Below are positions 1 to 8,985 of a DNA stretch of 64,000 bases, in pieces; position 1 is the first letter of the stretch; each line of letters begins with the position of its first letter. The DNA is from Enterococcus sp. DIV1094 (lineage in GTDB: Bacteria > Bacillota > Bacilli > Lactobacillales > Enterococcaceae). The stretch is taken from the NCBI RefSeq assembly GCF_017316305.2, contig NZ_CP147250.1:1074001-1138000 (forward strand), written 5' to 3'. The notes under the pieces were generated by a model. That model did no database searches. It was given only the letters and a program-made list of their open reading frames with translations, and was not told the origin of the DNA. The position numbers were made by a program, and so were the translations under genes.

Positions 1-762
1 CGGTTGTTTCGGATACAGATCCTTGATTTCTCGCCCAACTAATCGCGCGATGATCTCTTCTTCAGACAAGTTTTTCACTTCATCTGTCAAAATATATTCC
101 CCATCACGCATGATCGTGATGCGTTCACCTAATTCAAAGATCTCTTTCATGCGATGGGAGATGTAAATACTCGAAACGCCTTTTTCTTTCAATCTGCGAA
201 TAATAATAAATAAAACTTCGACATCTTTTTCAGACAAAGAAGTTGTCGGTTCATCAAAGATGATCACTTTAGCGTTCAAACTAAGCGCTCTGGCAATTTC
301 AATCAATTGCTTATTGGCAGTAGAAAGCGAAGCAACCAATGTCGTAGGCAGAATCGTAGATCCTACTAGATTCAGCCATTGCTGCGTGTCTTCATATAAT
401 TTTTTAAAGTCAACAATTCCTAATGTCTTGTTTTTATAAGGCAAACGTCCAATAAAGATATTTTCCGCAACAGACAAATCTTCTGCTAGATTCAATTCTT
501 GATGAACGAACGCAATCCCTAATTCTTGTGCAAGATCAGGTGTCATCTTAGAGATCTCTTTTCCTTCAAATATGATTTTCCCTTCGTCCTTATCGATCAA
601 GCCGGCAAGAATATTCATCAACGTCGATTTACCTGCTCCGTTCTCCCCCATGAAAGCATGGATCTCACCTTTATTTATCTCAAGCTGTGCTTTTTTCAAG
701 ACATGTACAGGACCAAAACTTTTTTCAATATCAGACATTGAAAATAACCGTTCTTTTTCCAT
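1..762 (-). CDS. Sugar ABC transporter ATP-binding protein, N-terminal part (runs off the left edge)
   Basis: The 254 codons visible are the first half of a twin-cassette sugar importer ATPase of the RbsA/MglA/XylG family, which usually has about 500 residues. The Walker A motif GENGAGKST lies near residue 40, followed by the Q-loop (FVHQELNL), a divergent signature region, Walker B (VIIFDEPTTSL) and the H-loop (YISHRMKE). The start is ATG with GAGGAGGG eight bases upstream. It would energise uptake of a pentose or other monosaccharide at the membrane. It sits 37 bp behind the beta-xylosidase gene on the same strand, so xylose or a xyloside-derived sugar is the likely substrate. That assignment is inferred from context, not from the protein. 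Confidence 0.9.
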   Translation of the reverse strand, partial: MEKERLFSMSDIEKSFGPVHVLKKAQLEINKGEIHAFMGENGAGKSTLMNILAGLIDKDEGKIIFEGKEISKMTPDLAQELGIAFVHQELNLAEDLSVAENIFIGRLPYKNKTLGIVDFKKLYEDTQQWLNLVGSTILPTTLVASLSTANKQLIEIARALSLNAKVIIFDEPTTSLSEKDVEVLFIIIRRLKEKGVSSIYISHRMKEIFELGERITIMRDGEYILTDEVKNLSEEEIIARLVGREIKDLYPKQP

Positions 763-799
763 GGAACCCTCCTCTTACTCCTGAAACGACAACGCTGTT

Positions 800-2416
800 T
801 TACTCACTTTGTTTTTCCCGATAATCAAAATAATCAAACACAGCCGGCAAATCATACCCTGAGTAATCGACATTGACCATGCCGACAAATGCGCCCGTAA
901 AGAAACCGCCATGCGTCTGGTTGACATACTCATCAGATAATACTTTTGCATCTAACTGGATCGCTAATTCTGTCCATGCTTTTCCGTCAAATGAATAAGC
1001 ATAGGTGTATGTCTCTTTTCTGACAATTGTCTTGAAATAAACCATCGTCACATCTTCTGGAACCGGAATCGCCTGTTCTTGTAAATAACTTTTGAATACA
1101 CCTTGATTATTCTCAGTGATTTCAATGACCCGACCTTTTTCTTCCTGCCAAGTCACTTGGATCATCGACCAATGCTGCGAATTATAATAATTCGTCAACC
1201 CTGCCATTTGTTGGAACGTCGTCGGTGAATAACTCAAGGCAGTTTCTGCTTCAAACTCAAAAGCTTGCCAACGCCTTGCAACAAGTGAATGCCTATGTGT
1301 ATTGGCTAAACTTCCAGCACCTCGTAATGTCAACTTGCCATCTTTCAAAATTCCGATCTCCTTCGTAAAAGGAACACGTACTGTTTGGAATTGTGATGGC
1401 AGCTCACTTTGTTCGAAGTCGGTTCTTTGTACCACTTTTTCATAAGGATGAGGGGTCACTCCTTTTGGTGCGTCTACTTCTAAGCTCCCTTGCTTTCCGC
1501 CCACGATTTCTGGCCATAAGTCTTCCGACCATGTTACTTTTTGGATCGCTGTTTCTCTGCCTAATGTACACCAGCCACGAGGGTCGTGGATCGATTCATT
1601 TTTATGATGCCAAGGTCTGCCGGTCAAATGGGCAAAATACCATTCGCCTTCTGGTGTATCGACTAACGCACCATGACCACATTTTTGCAGGGGATTTTCT
1701 GGAGAATCATAGGCAGTTAAAAAGGTCTCTGCTTGACTCTCAAACGGTCCTTCTAACGTTTTTGCACGTGCGACCACTTCTTGGTGCGTATAGACAGTGC
1801 CACCTTCTGCACAAAACAAATAATAATAACCAAATAACTTATACAGATGTGGTCCTTCCACTAATTTGACGTCGGTTCCTTTCCAAATGATCTTGCCTGT
1901 TTCAGGAAGCAAGCGTTGTTGTTCCACTGAATATTCGGTACATTTGATCCCATTGAACGGATGATGGTATTCGCGGTGATCCCATTCCATTTGAACCAAG
2001 TATTTTCGGCCATTGTCATCATGGAAAAGTGAAGCATCGAAGCCGACACCGTTCAGTCGAATGGGTTTGCTCCATGGACCAGTGATTTCTTCTGCGGTCG
2101 TCAAATAATTTGTACAATCTTTGAACGCCCCATTGACCACTTTGACATCGGTGTAAACTAACCAAAATTTTCCATCCGCATAAGATAAATCTGGTGCCCA
2201 GATCCCTCCTGAATCTTCATTCCCTTTCATATCCAACAGCTCAACAGTCGCTAATGGGCGGGCCACTAAGCGCCAGTTCATCAAGTCTTTTGATTCATAG
2301 ATCTGAACACCTGGAAACCATTCAAACGTTGAGTTAGCAATGTAATAAGTATCATCTACTCGTATGATCGATGGATCAGCATGAAAACCTGTTAATACTG
2401 GATTTTTAATTTTCAT
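800..2416 (-). CDS. GH43 beta-xylosidase / xylan 1,4-beta-xylosidase
   Basis: A 538-residue glycoside hydrolase of family 43 that releases xylose from xylo-oligosaccharides, probably in the cytoplasm because no signal peptide is present. The three family catalytic positions are visible: Asp14 in FHADPSIIR (general base), Asp127 in GVGFDASLFHDD (pKa modulator) and Glu187 in KLVEGPHLYK (general acid). The spacing matches characterised beta-xylosidases of this family. The C-terminal ~200 residues form the usual beta-sandwich extension. I chose the ATG at 2416 because GAGGTG precedes it by about five bases; an in-frame ATG four codons earlier overlaps that ribosome site. It follows xylA on the same strand, fitting a XylR-controlled operon. 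Arabinofuranosidase side activity is common in the family and cannot be excluded. Confidence 0.9.
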   Translation of the reverse strand: MKIKNPVLTGFHADPSIIRVDDTYYIANSTFEWFPGVQIYESKDLMNWRLVARPLATVELLDMKGNEDSGGIWAPDLSYADGKFWLVYTDVKVVNGAFKDCTNYLTTAEEITGPWSKPIRLNGVGFDASLFHDDNGRKYLVQMEWDHREYHHPFNGIKCTEYSVEQQRLLPETGKIIWKGTDVKLVEGPHLYKLFGYYYLFCAEGGTVYTHQEVVARAKTLEGPFESQAETFLTAYDSPENPLQKCGHGALVDTPEGEWYFAHLTGRPWHHKNESIHDPRGWCTLGRETAIQKVTWSEDLWPEIVGGKQGSLEVDAPKGVTPHPYEKVVQRTDFEQSELPSQFQTVRVPFTKEIGILKDGKLTLRGAGSLANTHRHSLVARRWQAFEFEAETALSYSPTTFQQMAGLTNYYNSQHWSMIQVTWQEEKGRVIEITENNQGVFKSYLQEQAIPVPEDVTMVYFKTIVRKETYTYAYSFDGKAWTELAIQLDAKVLSDEYVNQTHGGFFTGAFVGMVNVDYSGYDLPAVFDYFDYREKQSE

Positions 2417-2440
2417 CGTGCACCTCATTTTATTTTTTTA

Positions 2441-2510
2441 GGAGAATCTCTCTCAACGATCAAAAAGGGGGCAATGACAGCTATCTTTAGCTAACCGAAA
2501 GAGATTCTCC
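2441..2510 (-). other. Intercistronic stem-loop between xylA and the beta-xylosidase gene
   Basis: GGAGAATCTCT at 2441-2451 is complementary to AGAGATTCTCC at 2500-2510 (11 bp). The loop holds a second small hairpin (AGCTA/TAGCT near 2480-2492). Read on the minus strand, the stem is followed by an A-rich tract rather than a U-run. It is therefore not an obvious intrinsic terminator and may be an mRNA processing or stability element. Confidence 0.5.
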
Positions 2511-2520
2511 ATCAGATGGA

Positions 2521-3828
2521 TTAAACCAAATAATCATTCAAACAAGATTTGACATATTCAATATGACTGGATTCCAACTCGATGTCTTTCAAGTTCAACG
2601 CATAGTCCGTCAAACTTTCCAGATCTTCTTTGTCATTGACGATGGATTCCCCAATGCCTTCTTGGAAAGTCGCATAACGTTTTTCTTTTAAGGTATCGAA
2701 GAAACGATCTTCTTTTAATTTCGCGGCTGCTTTCAACCCTCTCGCAAATGTATCCATTCCAGCGATATGTGCTAAGAACAGATCTTCCATCGCGAAACTT
2801 GAACGACGGACTTTTGAATCAAAATTGATTCCACCAGGTGCGATCCCGCCATTTTCTAAGACACCATACATAGCCAAAGTGACATCATAGACGTTCGTTG
2901 GAAACTCATCGGTATCCCAACCAAGTAACACATCCCCTTGATTCGCATCAAGTGAACCTAACGCATTGTTGATTCGTGCCACTTCGATTTCATGTTCAAA
3001 CGTATGCCCAGCTAAAGTGGCATGATTGGCTTCCAAGTTAAGTTTGAATTTCTCTTGTATACCGTATTTTTGAATGAATTGTAACGCAGTCGCTGCATCA
3101 AAATCATATTGATGTTTACTTGGTTCCATTGGTTTTGGTTCAATCAAGAACTGTGGCGTATGCCCAATTTTTTCACTGTAGGCGATCGCCATTTTGAACA
3201 AACGCGCAATATTATCTTGCTCAAACGCCATATCCGTATTCAATAACGTTTCATATCCTTCACGACCGCCCCAGAATACATAATTTTGGCCGTTGAGTTT
3301 TTTGGAGATATCTAAGCCTTTTTTGACTTGTGCTGCGGCATAAGCAAAGACATCTGCATGGTTTGTTGAAGCGGCACCGTTCACATACCGTGGATGGCTG
3401 AACATATTCGCTGTGTTCCAAAGCAGTTTGATTCCTGTACGCTCCATGTGTTCCTTGATCAAGTCTGTGATTTCATCTAAATTGGCATAGAATTCTTCTA
3501 AACTGTTTCCTTCAGGTGCGATATCGACATCATGGAAGCAAAAATAGTCAACGCCTAGTTTTTCTAAAATCTCAAAGAAGGCAGCTACTCGATTTTTGGC
3601 TGTTTCCATTTCAGTCGCGCCCATCCATGTTCTTTGATTGACTGGTGAGCCAAATGGATCACTGCCATCTTGTGTCATAGTATGCCAATAAGCGACCGCA
3701 AAGCGTAAATGCTCCTTCATCGTTTTGCCAGCAACGACTTCTTCCGGATTGAAATGACGAAAAGCAAAGGGATTGGTTGTCGTTGTTCCTTCGTACTGGA
3801 TTTTTTCTACTTGTGGAAAATAGCTCAT
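2521..3828 (-). CDS. xylA: Xylose isomerase
   Basis: A 435-residue class II xylose isomerase converting D-xylose to D-xylulose in the cytoplasm. Active-site His99 (FCFHDVDIAPEG) and the metal ligands Glu230 (LIEPKPMEPSKH), Glu266 and His269 (NLEANHATLAGH) and Asp294 (GSLDANQGD) are all present, and the length is full. AGGAGG lies just upstream of the ATG. It is the first gene of the minus-strand xyl unit, divergent from xylR, with an operator-like inverted repeat in its leader, so induction by xylose through XylR is expected. No xylulokinase gene follows within the window. Confidence 0.97.
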   Translation of the reverse strand: MSYFPQVEKIQYEGTTTTNPFAFRHFNPEEVVAGKTMKEHLRFAVAYWHTMTQDGSDPFGSPVNQRTWMGATEMETAKNRVAAFFEILEKLGVDYFCFHDVDIAPEGNSLEEFYANLDEITDLIKEHMERTGIKLLWNTANMFSHPRYVNGAASTNHADVFAYAAAQVKKGLDISKKLNGQNYVFWGGREGYETLLNTDMAFEQDNIARLFKMAIAYSEKIGHTPQFLIEPKPMEPSKHQYDFDAATALQFIQKYGIQEKFKLNLEANHATLAGHTFEHEIEVARINNALGSLDANQGDVLLGWDTDEFPTNVYDVTLAMYGVLENGGIAPGGINFDSKVRRSSFAMEDLFLAHIAGMDTFARGLKAAAKLKEDRFFDTLKEKRYATFQEGIGESIVNDKEDLESLTDYALNLKDIELESSHIEYVKSCLNDYLV

Positions 3829-3860
3829 TATAAATTCCTCCTAATTTGTCTTTCTCTATT

Positions 3861-3885
3861 AGTTAGTTCATCGAACAAACTAACT
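3861..3885. promoter_or_regulatory. Candidate XylR operator
   Basis: AGTTAGTT (3861-3868) and AACTAACT (3878-3885) form a perfect 8-bp inverted repeat, with an inner GTTC/GAAC pair. This resembles the xyl operators bound by ROK-type XylR in Firmicutes. It lies just downstream of the xylA promoter, where a bound repressor would block transcription. Confidence 0.7.
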
Positions 3886-3895
3886 TAACGAGTAT

Positions 3896-3924
3896 ATAGT
3901 ATACGCTTTCATTTTTATAGTCAA
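3896..3924 (-). promoter_or_regulatory. xylA promoter
   Basis: On the minus strand TTGACT (3924-3919) is followed after 17 bp by TACTAT (3901-3896), with overlapping TATACT alternatives. A sequence at 3898-3911 matches the catabolite-response (cre) consensus except at two positions and overlaps the promoter, so CcpA repression is possible but unproven. Confidence 0.6.
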
Positions 3925-4035
3925 GCTATTTTTTTATTATTATCAAAGGATTATTATTCTAATCCAGTTAATTCACTGGCTTTACAAAACGAATTAGCTG
4001 CAGATAAATAACTAGAAAAATAATGAGATTACCAG

Positions 4036-4041
4036 TATACT
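4036..4041 (+). promoter_or_regulatory. Candidate xylR -10 element
   Basis: TATACT lies about 45 bp before the xylR start; no good -35 hexamer is visible at 17 bp. It is flanked by a TAATGAG/CTCATTA inverted repeat (4021-4027 and 4054-4060), which could be a second repressor site giving autoregulation. Confidence 0.35.
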
Positions 4042-4085
4042 TTAGGACGTATCCTCATTACATAATGAACAGGAAGTGATTTACT

Positions 4086-5237
4086 TTGAAAAATCCAATT
4101 TATACCCGACGTAGCCCGAATGAATCTTTATGTCTAGAACTCATTATGAATCATCCTGCACTTTCTCGTGCTGAGCTTTCAGCCAAGACCGGGCTAACAA
4201 AAGCAACCGTCTCTGCCATTGTCAAAAAATTGATCGATGATCATCTCGTGATCGAAACCGGTATTGGCGAATCAAGCAATGTCGGCGGACGGAAACCAAT
4301 CATTCTTCAATATAACGGAAAAGCGGGTCTTTCGATTGCCATCGATATCGGCTATAACTACATCAATGGTCTATTGACTTATTTAGATGGCGAGGAAGTC
4401 CAACATATCAAGAAAAAACCAATCACACTAGATGAAGAAGCCATTGATCGTTATCTTTCAGAAATCTTTACTCTATTTGAACAACAGATGCCTACGACCG
4501 AGTATGGGATCATTGGCGTGGCAATTGCCGTTCATGGCCCCGTCTATCATGGCGAACCCATTTTTGGTCCTCACTATAACTTTGATCATATACCTTTTCG
4601 CAAAATCGCAGAAAAACTTAGAAACTATCCTGTTTATTTAGAAAATGAAGCAAATCTTGCAGCTTTAGGTGAGTATACTTTTACCTCCGATTCCAAAAAT
4701 CTTGTAAGCATCAATATGCACAGTGGGATTGGTGCTGGTATCGTCAAAAATGGGAATTTAGAAGTTGGTGCACATGGCTTTGCTGGGGAAATCGGTCATC
4801 AAATCATCGTCATGGATGGGAAGGCATGTCGCTGTGGTAATCGTGGCTGTTTGGAAATGTATGCCGCAAATAAAGTTTGCTACGAGCAATTTGCTCAAAG
4901 GAAAAAACTGGATTATGTCAATGCCATCATTCTTCGGGAATATTACCAAAACCAAGATCATGATGCACGGGAAGTCGTTGAAGAAAATATCAACTACTTG
5001 ACGATAGGCATCAACAATCTGATTGCCCACTATGATCCGTCGATCATCGTTTTGAATAGCTCACTCTATCGTGAAATACCTGATATGATCGAACAACTAA
5101 GAGGGAATCTACGAAATCATTTTTCAAATCAATTAGTTGTCCGCAACAGCTCATTGAACGAAAAAGCGACACTGCTTGGAGGCGTAGTCTTAAACCTTCA
5201 ACATTTTTTAGGAATCAAACACTTAAAACTAAAATAA
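4086..5237 (+). CDS. xylR: ROK-family xylose repressor
   Basis: A 383-residue transcriptional repressor. The N-terminal winged helix-turn-helix (about residues 12-60, ELSAKTGLTKATVSAIVKKL) is followed by a ROK sugar-binding domain with the zinc/ROK signature CRCGNRGCLE near residue 250. The start is TTG, chosen because AGGAAG lies about ten bases upstream and the HTH follows directly. It is divergent from xylA and most likely binds the inverted repeat between them, releasing it with xylose. The family also contains NagC- and Mlc-like regulators; the neighbouring genes favour XylR. Confidence 0.92.
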   Translation: MKNPIYTRRSPNESLCLELIMNHPALSRAELSAKTGLTKATVSAIVKKLIDDHLVIETGIGESSNVGGRKPIILQYNGKAGLSIAIDIGYNYINGLLTYLDGEEVQHIKKKPITLDEEAIDRYLSEIFTLFEQQMPTTEYGIIGVAIAVHGPVYHGEPIFGPHYNFDHIPFRKIAEKLRNYPVYLENEANLAALGEYTFTSDSKNLVSINMHSGIGAGIVKNGNLEVGAHGFAGEIGHQIIVMDGKACRCGNRGCLEMYAANKVCYEQFAQRKKLDYVNAIILREYYQNQDHDAREVVEENINYLTIGINNLIAHYDPSIIVLNSSLYREIPDMIEQLRGNLRNHFSNQLVVRNSSLNEKATLLGGVVLNLQHFLGIKHLKLK

Positions 5238-5242
5238 CAATA

Positions 5243-5290
5243 AAAAATCTGCCGAACCGGAAATCATTTGATTCCTGTTCGGCAGATTTT
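5243..5290. terminator. Bidirectional intrinsic terminator after xylR and tkt
   Basis: AATCTGCCGAAC and GTTCGGCAGATT form a 12-bp stem with A-rich and T-rich flanks on the two sides. It can end both the converging xylR transcript and the minus-strand PTS/tkt operon. Confidence 0.85.
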
Positions 5291-5356
5291 AACTAAACAA
5301 CGTACATTTCTCATCATTTACGTAGATTTTGTCTTAGTAATGAACAAGAATACATC

Positions 5357-7351
5357 CTACAATTGTTCAAAGACTTCAACCACATGCTCTACTGTAAACT
5401 GATAGTTTTTGATGATCGTCTCGCCAGGTGCGCTCGCGCCGAAACGATCGATCGCAATGATTGCCCCTTGTGTCCCTGTATAACGTTCCCAACCAAAAGA
5501 AGCAGCCATTTCGATAGAAACACGTTTTGTGACTGTTTTTGGCAAGACACTTTCTTTGTATTCAGCTGATTGTTTTTCAAACAAATCAAAACTTGGCATT
5601 GAAACGACAGAAACGTCTTTGCCTTGTTCTGCCAATACTTTTTGTGCATCGACAGCTAAAGCTACTTCTGAACCAGTGGCGATCAAGATGCCTTCTGGTT
5701 GCTCTCCTTTTGCTGGTGATAAGACGTAAGCGCCTTTTTTGACCATGTCATCTGCCACTTCTTTTGTTGATGGCAAAACAGGCAAGTTTTGACGACTTAG
5801 TACTAAGATCGTCGGTGTATCTGTTGATTCCATAGCTACTTTCCATGCGGCACGTGTTTCGTTGCCGTCTGCTGGACGTAGGACATGAACCCCTGGCATA
5901 CTTCGAACAGAAGCCAATTGTTCTACTGGCTCATGCGTTGGGCCGTCTTCACCGACCGCTACCGAGTCATGGGTCAACACATAGATGACTGGTGTATTTT
6001 GGATCGCTGCTAAACGGACAGCTGGTCGCAAGTAATCGACAAAGACAAAGAATGTCCCGCCATAGATGCGTGTACCGCCATGTAATTGAATCCCATTCAT
6101 CGCAGATGCCATTGCGAACTCACGAACACCAAACCAAATGTTGCGGCCTTCATAATGTTCAGGAGTGAAGTCTTTATCCGCTGTCACCATGGTATTGTTT
6201 GAGCCGGATAAATCAGCTGAACCACCCCAGAAACTTGGGATCGCTTTTGATAATTCTTGGATGACTTCTTTACTAGACACACGACTTGCTTGGCTTTCGC
6301 CTTCTTCGTATGTTGGCAGTTCTGCATCCCAATTTTCAGGTAATTTGCCTGCAAACGCATCTTCAAATTGTTGTGCTAATTCTGGATAAGCTTCTTTGTA
6401 CGCAGCGAACATTTCATGCCAAGCATTTTCAGCTTTTTCGCCTTCTTCGACCATTGTTTGATGGAAACGTTCCGCTACTTCTTCTGGTACGGCAAAGTCT
6501 GGATATTCCCAGCCGTAGATTTCTTTGGCTTTTTGAATCCCTTCTATACCGATCGGCGCGCCGTGGACCGCAGAAGTTCCTTGGTTAGGTGCGCCAAAGC
6601 CGATCACTGTTTTCACTTCGATCAATGTCGGTTTGTCTGTTTCTGCTTTCGCTTCTTCGATCGCTTTTGAGATTGCTTCTAAATCTGTACCGTCTTTGAC
6701 TAAAAGATGTTGCCAGCCATAAGCTTCATAACGTGCGCCAACATTTTCCGTGAAGGCTTTTGAGGTTGGTCCGTCTAAAGAAATATCATTTGAATCGTAT
6801 AACACGATCAATTTGCCAAGTTTCATATGGCCAGCCATTGAACTTGCTTCTTGAGAAACGCCTTCCATCAAGTCGCCATCGCCACATAACGCATACGTGT
6901 AATGATCCACGACATCAAAGTTGTCCTTATTGTACGTCGCTGCCAAATGTGCTTCTGCCATCGCCATACCAACTGCCATTGCGATTCCTTGACCGAGTGG
7001 GCCAGTTGTCGCTTCCACACCGTCTGTATGGTTGACTTCAGGGTGTCCTGGTGTTTTTGATTCCCATTGACGGAATTGTTTCAAGTCATCGATCGTCACT
7101 TGGTACCCTGCTAAGTGTAACAAGCTGTAGAGCATCGCTGAACCGTGTCCTGCAGACAAGACAAAGCGGTCGCGATCGACCCAATTTTTAGATGTTTTAG
7201 GATTTACTTTCAAATGTTTCGTCCACAGTGCATAAGCCATTGGCGCGGCACCCATTGGTAACCCCGGATGTCCTGAATTTGCTTTTTGTACTGCGTCGAT
7301 ACTCAATGTACGGATCGTATTCACGCCGAGTTGATCTACTTTATCAAACAA
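5357..7351 (-). CDS. tkt: Transketolase
   Basis: A 664-residue thiamine-diphosphate enzyme transferring two-carbon units between sugar phosphates in the non-oxidative pentose phosphate pathway. His28 (SGHPG), the HG pair near residue 69, the GDGDLMEG cofactor motif at 157-164 and the C-terminal [12 protein letters not shown] region are intact. I chose the TTG at 7351 because AAGGAGG lies seven bases upstream and the protein then has normal family length. Longer reading frames start inside a repeated palindromic element. It is the last gene of the PTS operon and separated from alsE by two copies of that repeat, so it may also be expressed separately. A second housekeeping transketolase elsewhere is possible. 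Confidence 0.95.
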   Translation of the reverse strand: MFDKVDQLGVNTIRTLSIDAVQKANSGHPGLPMGAAPMAYALWTKHLKVNPKTSKNWVDRDRFVLSAGHGSAMLYSLLHLAGYQVTIDDLKQFRQWESKTPGHPEVNHTDGVEATTGPLGQGIAMAVGMAMAEAHLAATYNKDNFDVVDHYTYALCGDGDLMEGVSQEASSMAGHMKLGKLIVLYDSNDISLDGPTSKAFTENVGARYEAYGWQHLLVKDGTDLEAISKAIEEAKAETDKPTLIEVKTVIGFGAPNQGTSAVHGAPIGIEGIQKAKEIYGWEYPDFAVPEEVAERFHQTMVEEGEKAENAWHEMFAAYKEAYPELAQQFEDAFAGKLPENWDAELPTYEEGESQASRVSSKEVIQELSKAIPSFWGGSADLSGSNNTMVTADKDFTPEHYEGRNIWFGVREFAMASAMNGIQLHGGTRIYGGTFFVFVDYLRPAVRLAAIQNTPVIYVLTHDSVAVGEDGPTHEPVEQLASVRSMPGVHVLRPADGNETRAAWKVAMESTDTPTILVLSRQNLPVLPSTKEVADDMVKKGAYVLSPAKGEQPEGILIATGSEVALAVDAQKVLAEQGKDVSVVSMPSFDLFEKQSAEYKESVLPKTVTKRVSIEMAASFGWERYTGTQGAIIAIDRFGASAPGETIIKNYQFTVEHVVEVFEQL

Positions 7352-7404
7352 AATAATTCCTCCTTGTTCATTCATATAAAATAATGTTTGTTTCGCAATT
7401 TGAA

Positions 7405-7489
7405 AATAAGACAAGAGAATCAAAAATGAAGCGAGCATTTTCGATTTTCCTGTCTTATTACTTGGAACTGACCGGCTTTCTCACAACCT
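7405..7489. repeat. Dispersed imperfect palindromic repeat, copy 1
   Basis: AATAAGACA (7405-7413) pairs with TGTCTTATT (7451-7459), and the unit closes with CACAACCT at 7482-7489. Related units follow directly and recur near 13236 and 17957. Confidence 0.65.
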
Positions 7490-7607
7490 AGATAAACGGT
7501 GTTCAAGGAGCAACACTTCGGTCATAAGCCAGAAACATCAAAAATGAAAGAGCCATTTTCGATGTTCCTGTCTTATGCCTTAGTGCTGACCGCTCCTTTC
7601 ACAACCT
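7490..7607. repeat. Dispersed imperfect palindromic repeat, copy 2
   Basis: The unit begins with ATAAACGGTGTTC (7492-7504), has a long hairpin whose arms include CATAAG/CTTATG and ATCAAAAATG/CATTTTCGAT, and ends with GCTCCTTTCACAACCT. It lies in tandem with copy 1 between alsE and tkt. Confidence 0.65.
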
Positions 7608-7611
7608 CATT

Positions 7612-8301
7612 TTACCCGATCGTTTTCCCAGTCATTTCTTCATAATCGGTTTTCATGATCTCCCATGATTTCTCGATTTTTTCGTCTAAGCCGAACAGGC
7701 CACTGCGGCCGACGATGTAGATGTCTGGTCCTGCTGCATCAATTCGTTTGAATGATTTGCGATTGGAAGAGCCGTCCATTTCAATGACATAGTTATAGTC
7801 TTTTTCTTCACGTAGTTCGCGTAAAGCAACGATTTTATCAAGTGTGCTTTCAATAAACCGTTGTCCAGCAAAGCCTGGATCGATCGTCATGATCGTGATT
7901 TTATCGACCAATTCGATGTATGGGAAGATGGCTTCGATCGGTGTTTCTGGATTCAAAACGACGCCTGCTTTTAACCCTGCATCATGGATTTGATCGATCA
8001 AGCGAAAGGCTAGACCGTCTAATAATTCAGCGTGCATACAGATCCATTCACACTTTTGTTCGATTAATTGATTCACCCAAAAGCTTTGATCTTTGACCAT
8101 TAAGTGAGCAGACATCGGCAAGTTACTGATTTTACGTACCTCGTCAATGAACCATGGAGATAACGTGATATTTGGTACGTAATGACCGTCCATGATGTCG
8201 ATATGATAAGAATCGACATGCTCATTTAAAAATTCGATTTGTTCTTTGAACTTATCCAAGTCCATTGTCATCAATGAAGGTGAAAATTCAACTTTTCCCA
8301 T
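7612..8301 (-). CDS. alsE: D-allulose-6-phosphate 3-epimerase-like protein (ribulose-phosphate 3-epimerase family)
   Basis: A 229-residue TIM-barrel epimerase. Family positions are present: Ser8, His33 and Asp35 (YHIDIMDGHYVPN), His66 (HLMV), the phosphate loop DPGFAGQ and Asp176 (IEMDGSSN). The sequence follows E. coli AlsE far more closely than housekeeping Rpe: SPSLM at the start, FKEQIEF, LNPETP, ITIMTIDPGFAGQ and the SSN after the catalytic Asp. It would convert allulose-6-phosphate to fructose-6-phosphate. It shares one base with the transaldolase stop (TAATG), so the two are translationally coupled. Rpe activity cannot be excluded from sequence alone. Confidence 0.8.
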   Translation of the reverse strand: MGKVEFSPSLMTMDLDKFKEQIEFLNEHVDSYHIDIMDGHYVPNITLSPWFIDEVRKISNLPMSAHLMVKDQSFWVNQLIEQKCEWICMHAELLDGLAFRLIDQIHDAGLKAGVVLNPETPIEAIFPYIELVDKITIMTIDPGFAGQRFIESTLDKIVALRELREEKDYNYVIEMDGSSNRKSFKRIDAAGPDIYIVGRSGLFGLDEKIEKSWEIMKTDYEEMTGKTIG

Positions 8302-8954
8302 TATTTGTTCCCTCCTTGAAAGCTTTCCCAGTCTGCCATGAATTGAGCAATCCCTTTATCTGTCAATGGATGACTCCACAATGTTTGGTACAATGACGGC
8401 GGTACAGTGGCGATGTGTGCGCCGACTAAACTCGCTTTTTCCACGTGTTCTGAATTGCGAACACTTGCTGCGATGATTTCTGTAGAAAATCCGTAAGTAT
8501 CAAGTACTTCCCGAAGTTTTGCGACAAGTTCGATCCCGCTCGTGCCTGTATCGTCTAAGCGACCTAAAAATGGTGAAATAAACGTCGCACCTGCTTTTGC
8601 CGCTAGCAATCCTTGCGCCACAGAGAAAATCAATGTGACATTGGTTTTGATCCCCAATTTTGATAACTCATTCGTCGCTTTCAATCCTTCTTCTGTCATC
8701 GGGATCTTGATCACGATATTTTCCGCCCATTGTACGATCTCTTTCGCTTCAGCGACCATCCCATCTGCTTCCAAGCTAGTCACTTCTGCTGAAACAGGCC
8801 CATCAACGATCGAACAGATTTCTTTGATGACTTCTTCAAATACGCGTCCTTCTTTTGCAATGATCGTCGGATTCGTTGTCACCCCATCGACTAAGCCTAA
8901 TGCATTGATTTTTTTGATTGCTGTTACATCTGCTGTATCTAGAAAAAATTTCAT
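8301..8954 (-). CDS. Transaldolase-like protein (TalC / fructose-6-phosphate aldolase family)
   Basis: A 217-residue class I aldolase of the small transaldolase family. Lys83 in IVIKIPMT is the Schiff-base lysine and NVTLIFS is the family strand. Position 57 is Glu (SAEVTS), as in transaldolases, whereas fructose-6-phosphate aldolases have Gln there. I therefore favour transaldolase activity: three-carbon transfer between sedoheptulose-7-phosphate and glyceraldehyde-3-phosphate. It lies between EIIC and alsE in the PTS operon, about 30 bp behind EIIC. With transketolase in the same unit, it links the imported sugar to the pentose phosphate pool. Confidence 0.85.
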   Translation of the reverse strand: MKFFLDTADVTAIKKINALGLVDGVTTNPTIIAKEGRVFEEVIKEICSIVDGPVSAEVTSLEADGMVAEAKEIVQWAENIVIKIPMTEEGLKATNELSKLGIKTNVTLIFSVAQGLLAAKAGATFISPFLGRLDDTGTSGIELVAKLREVLDTYGFSTEIIAASVRNSEHVEKASLVGAHIATVPPSLYQTLWSHPLTDKGIAQFMADWESFQGGNK

Positions 8955-8985
8955 CGATTTTGCCCCTCTTGTTTACTCACTTATT

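Noticed and set aside
7352..7438. Longer N-terminus of transketolase (29 extra codons)
   Set aside because: The extension is encoded by the palindromic repeat, while AAGGAGG stands correctly before the internal TTG that gives normal length.
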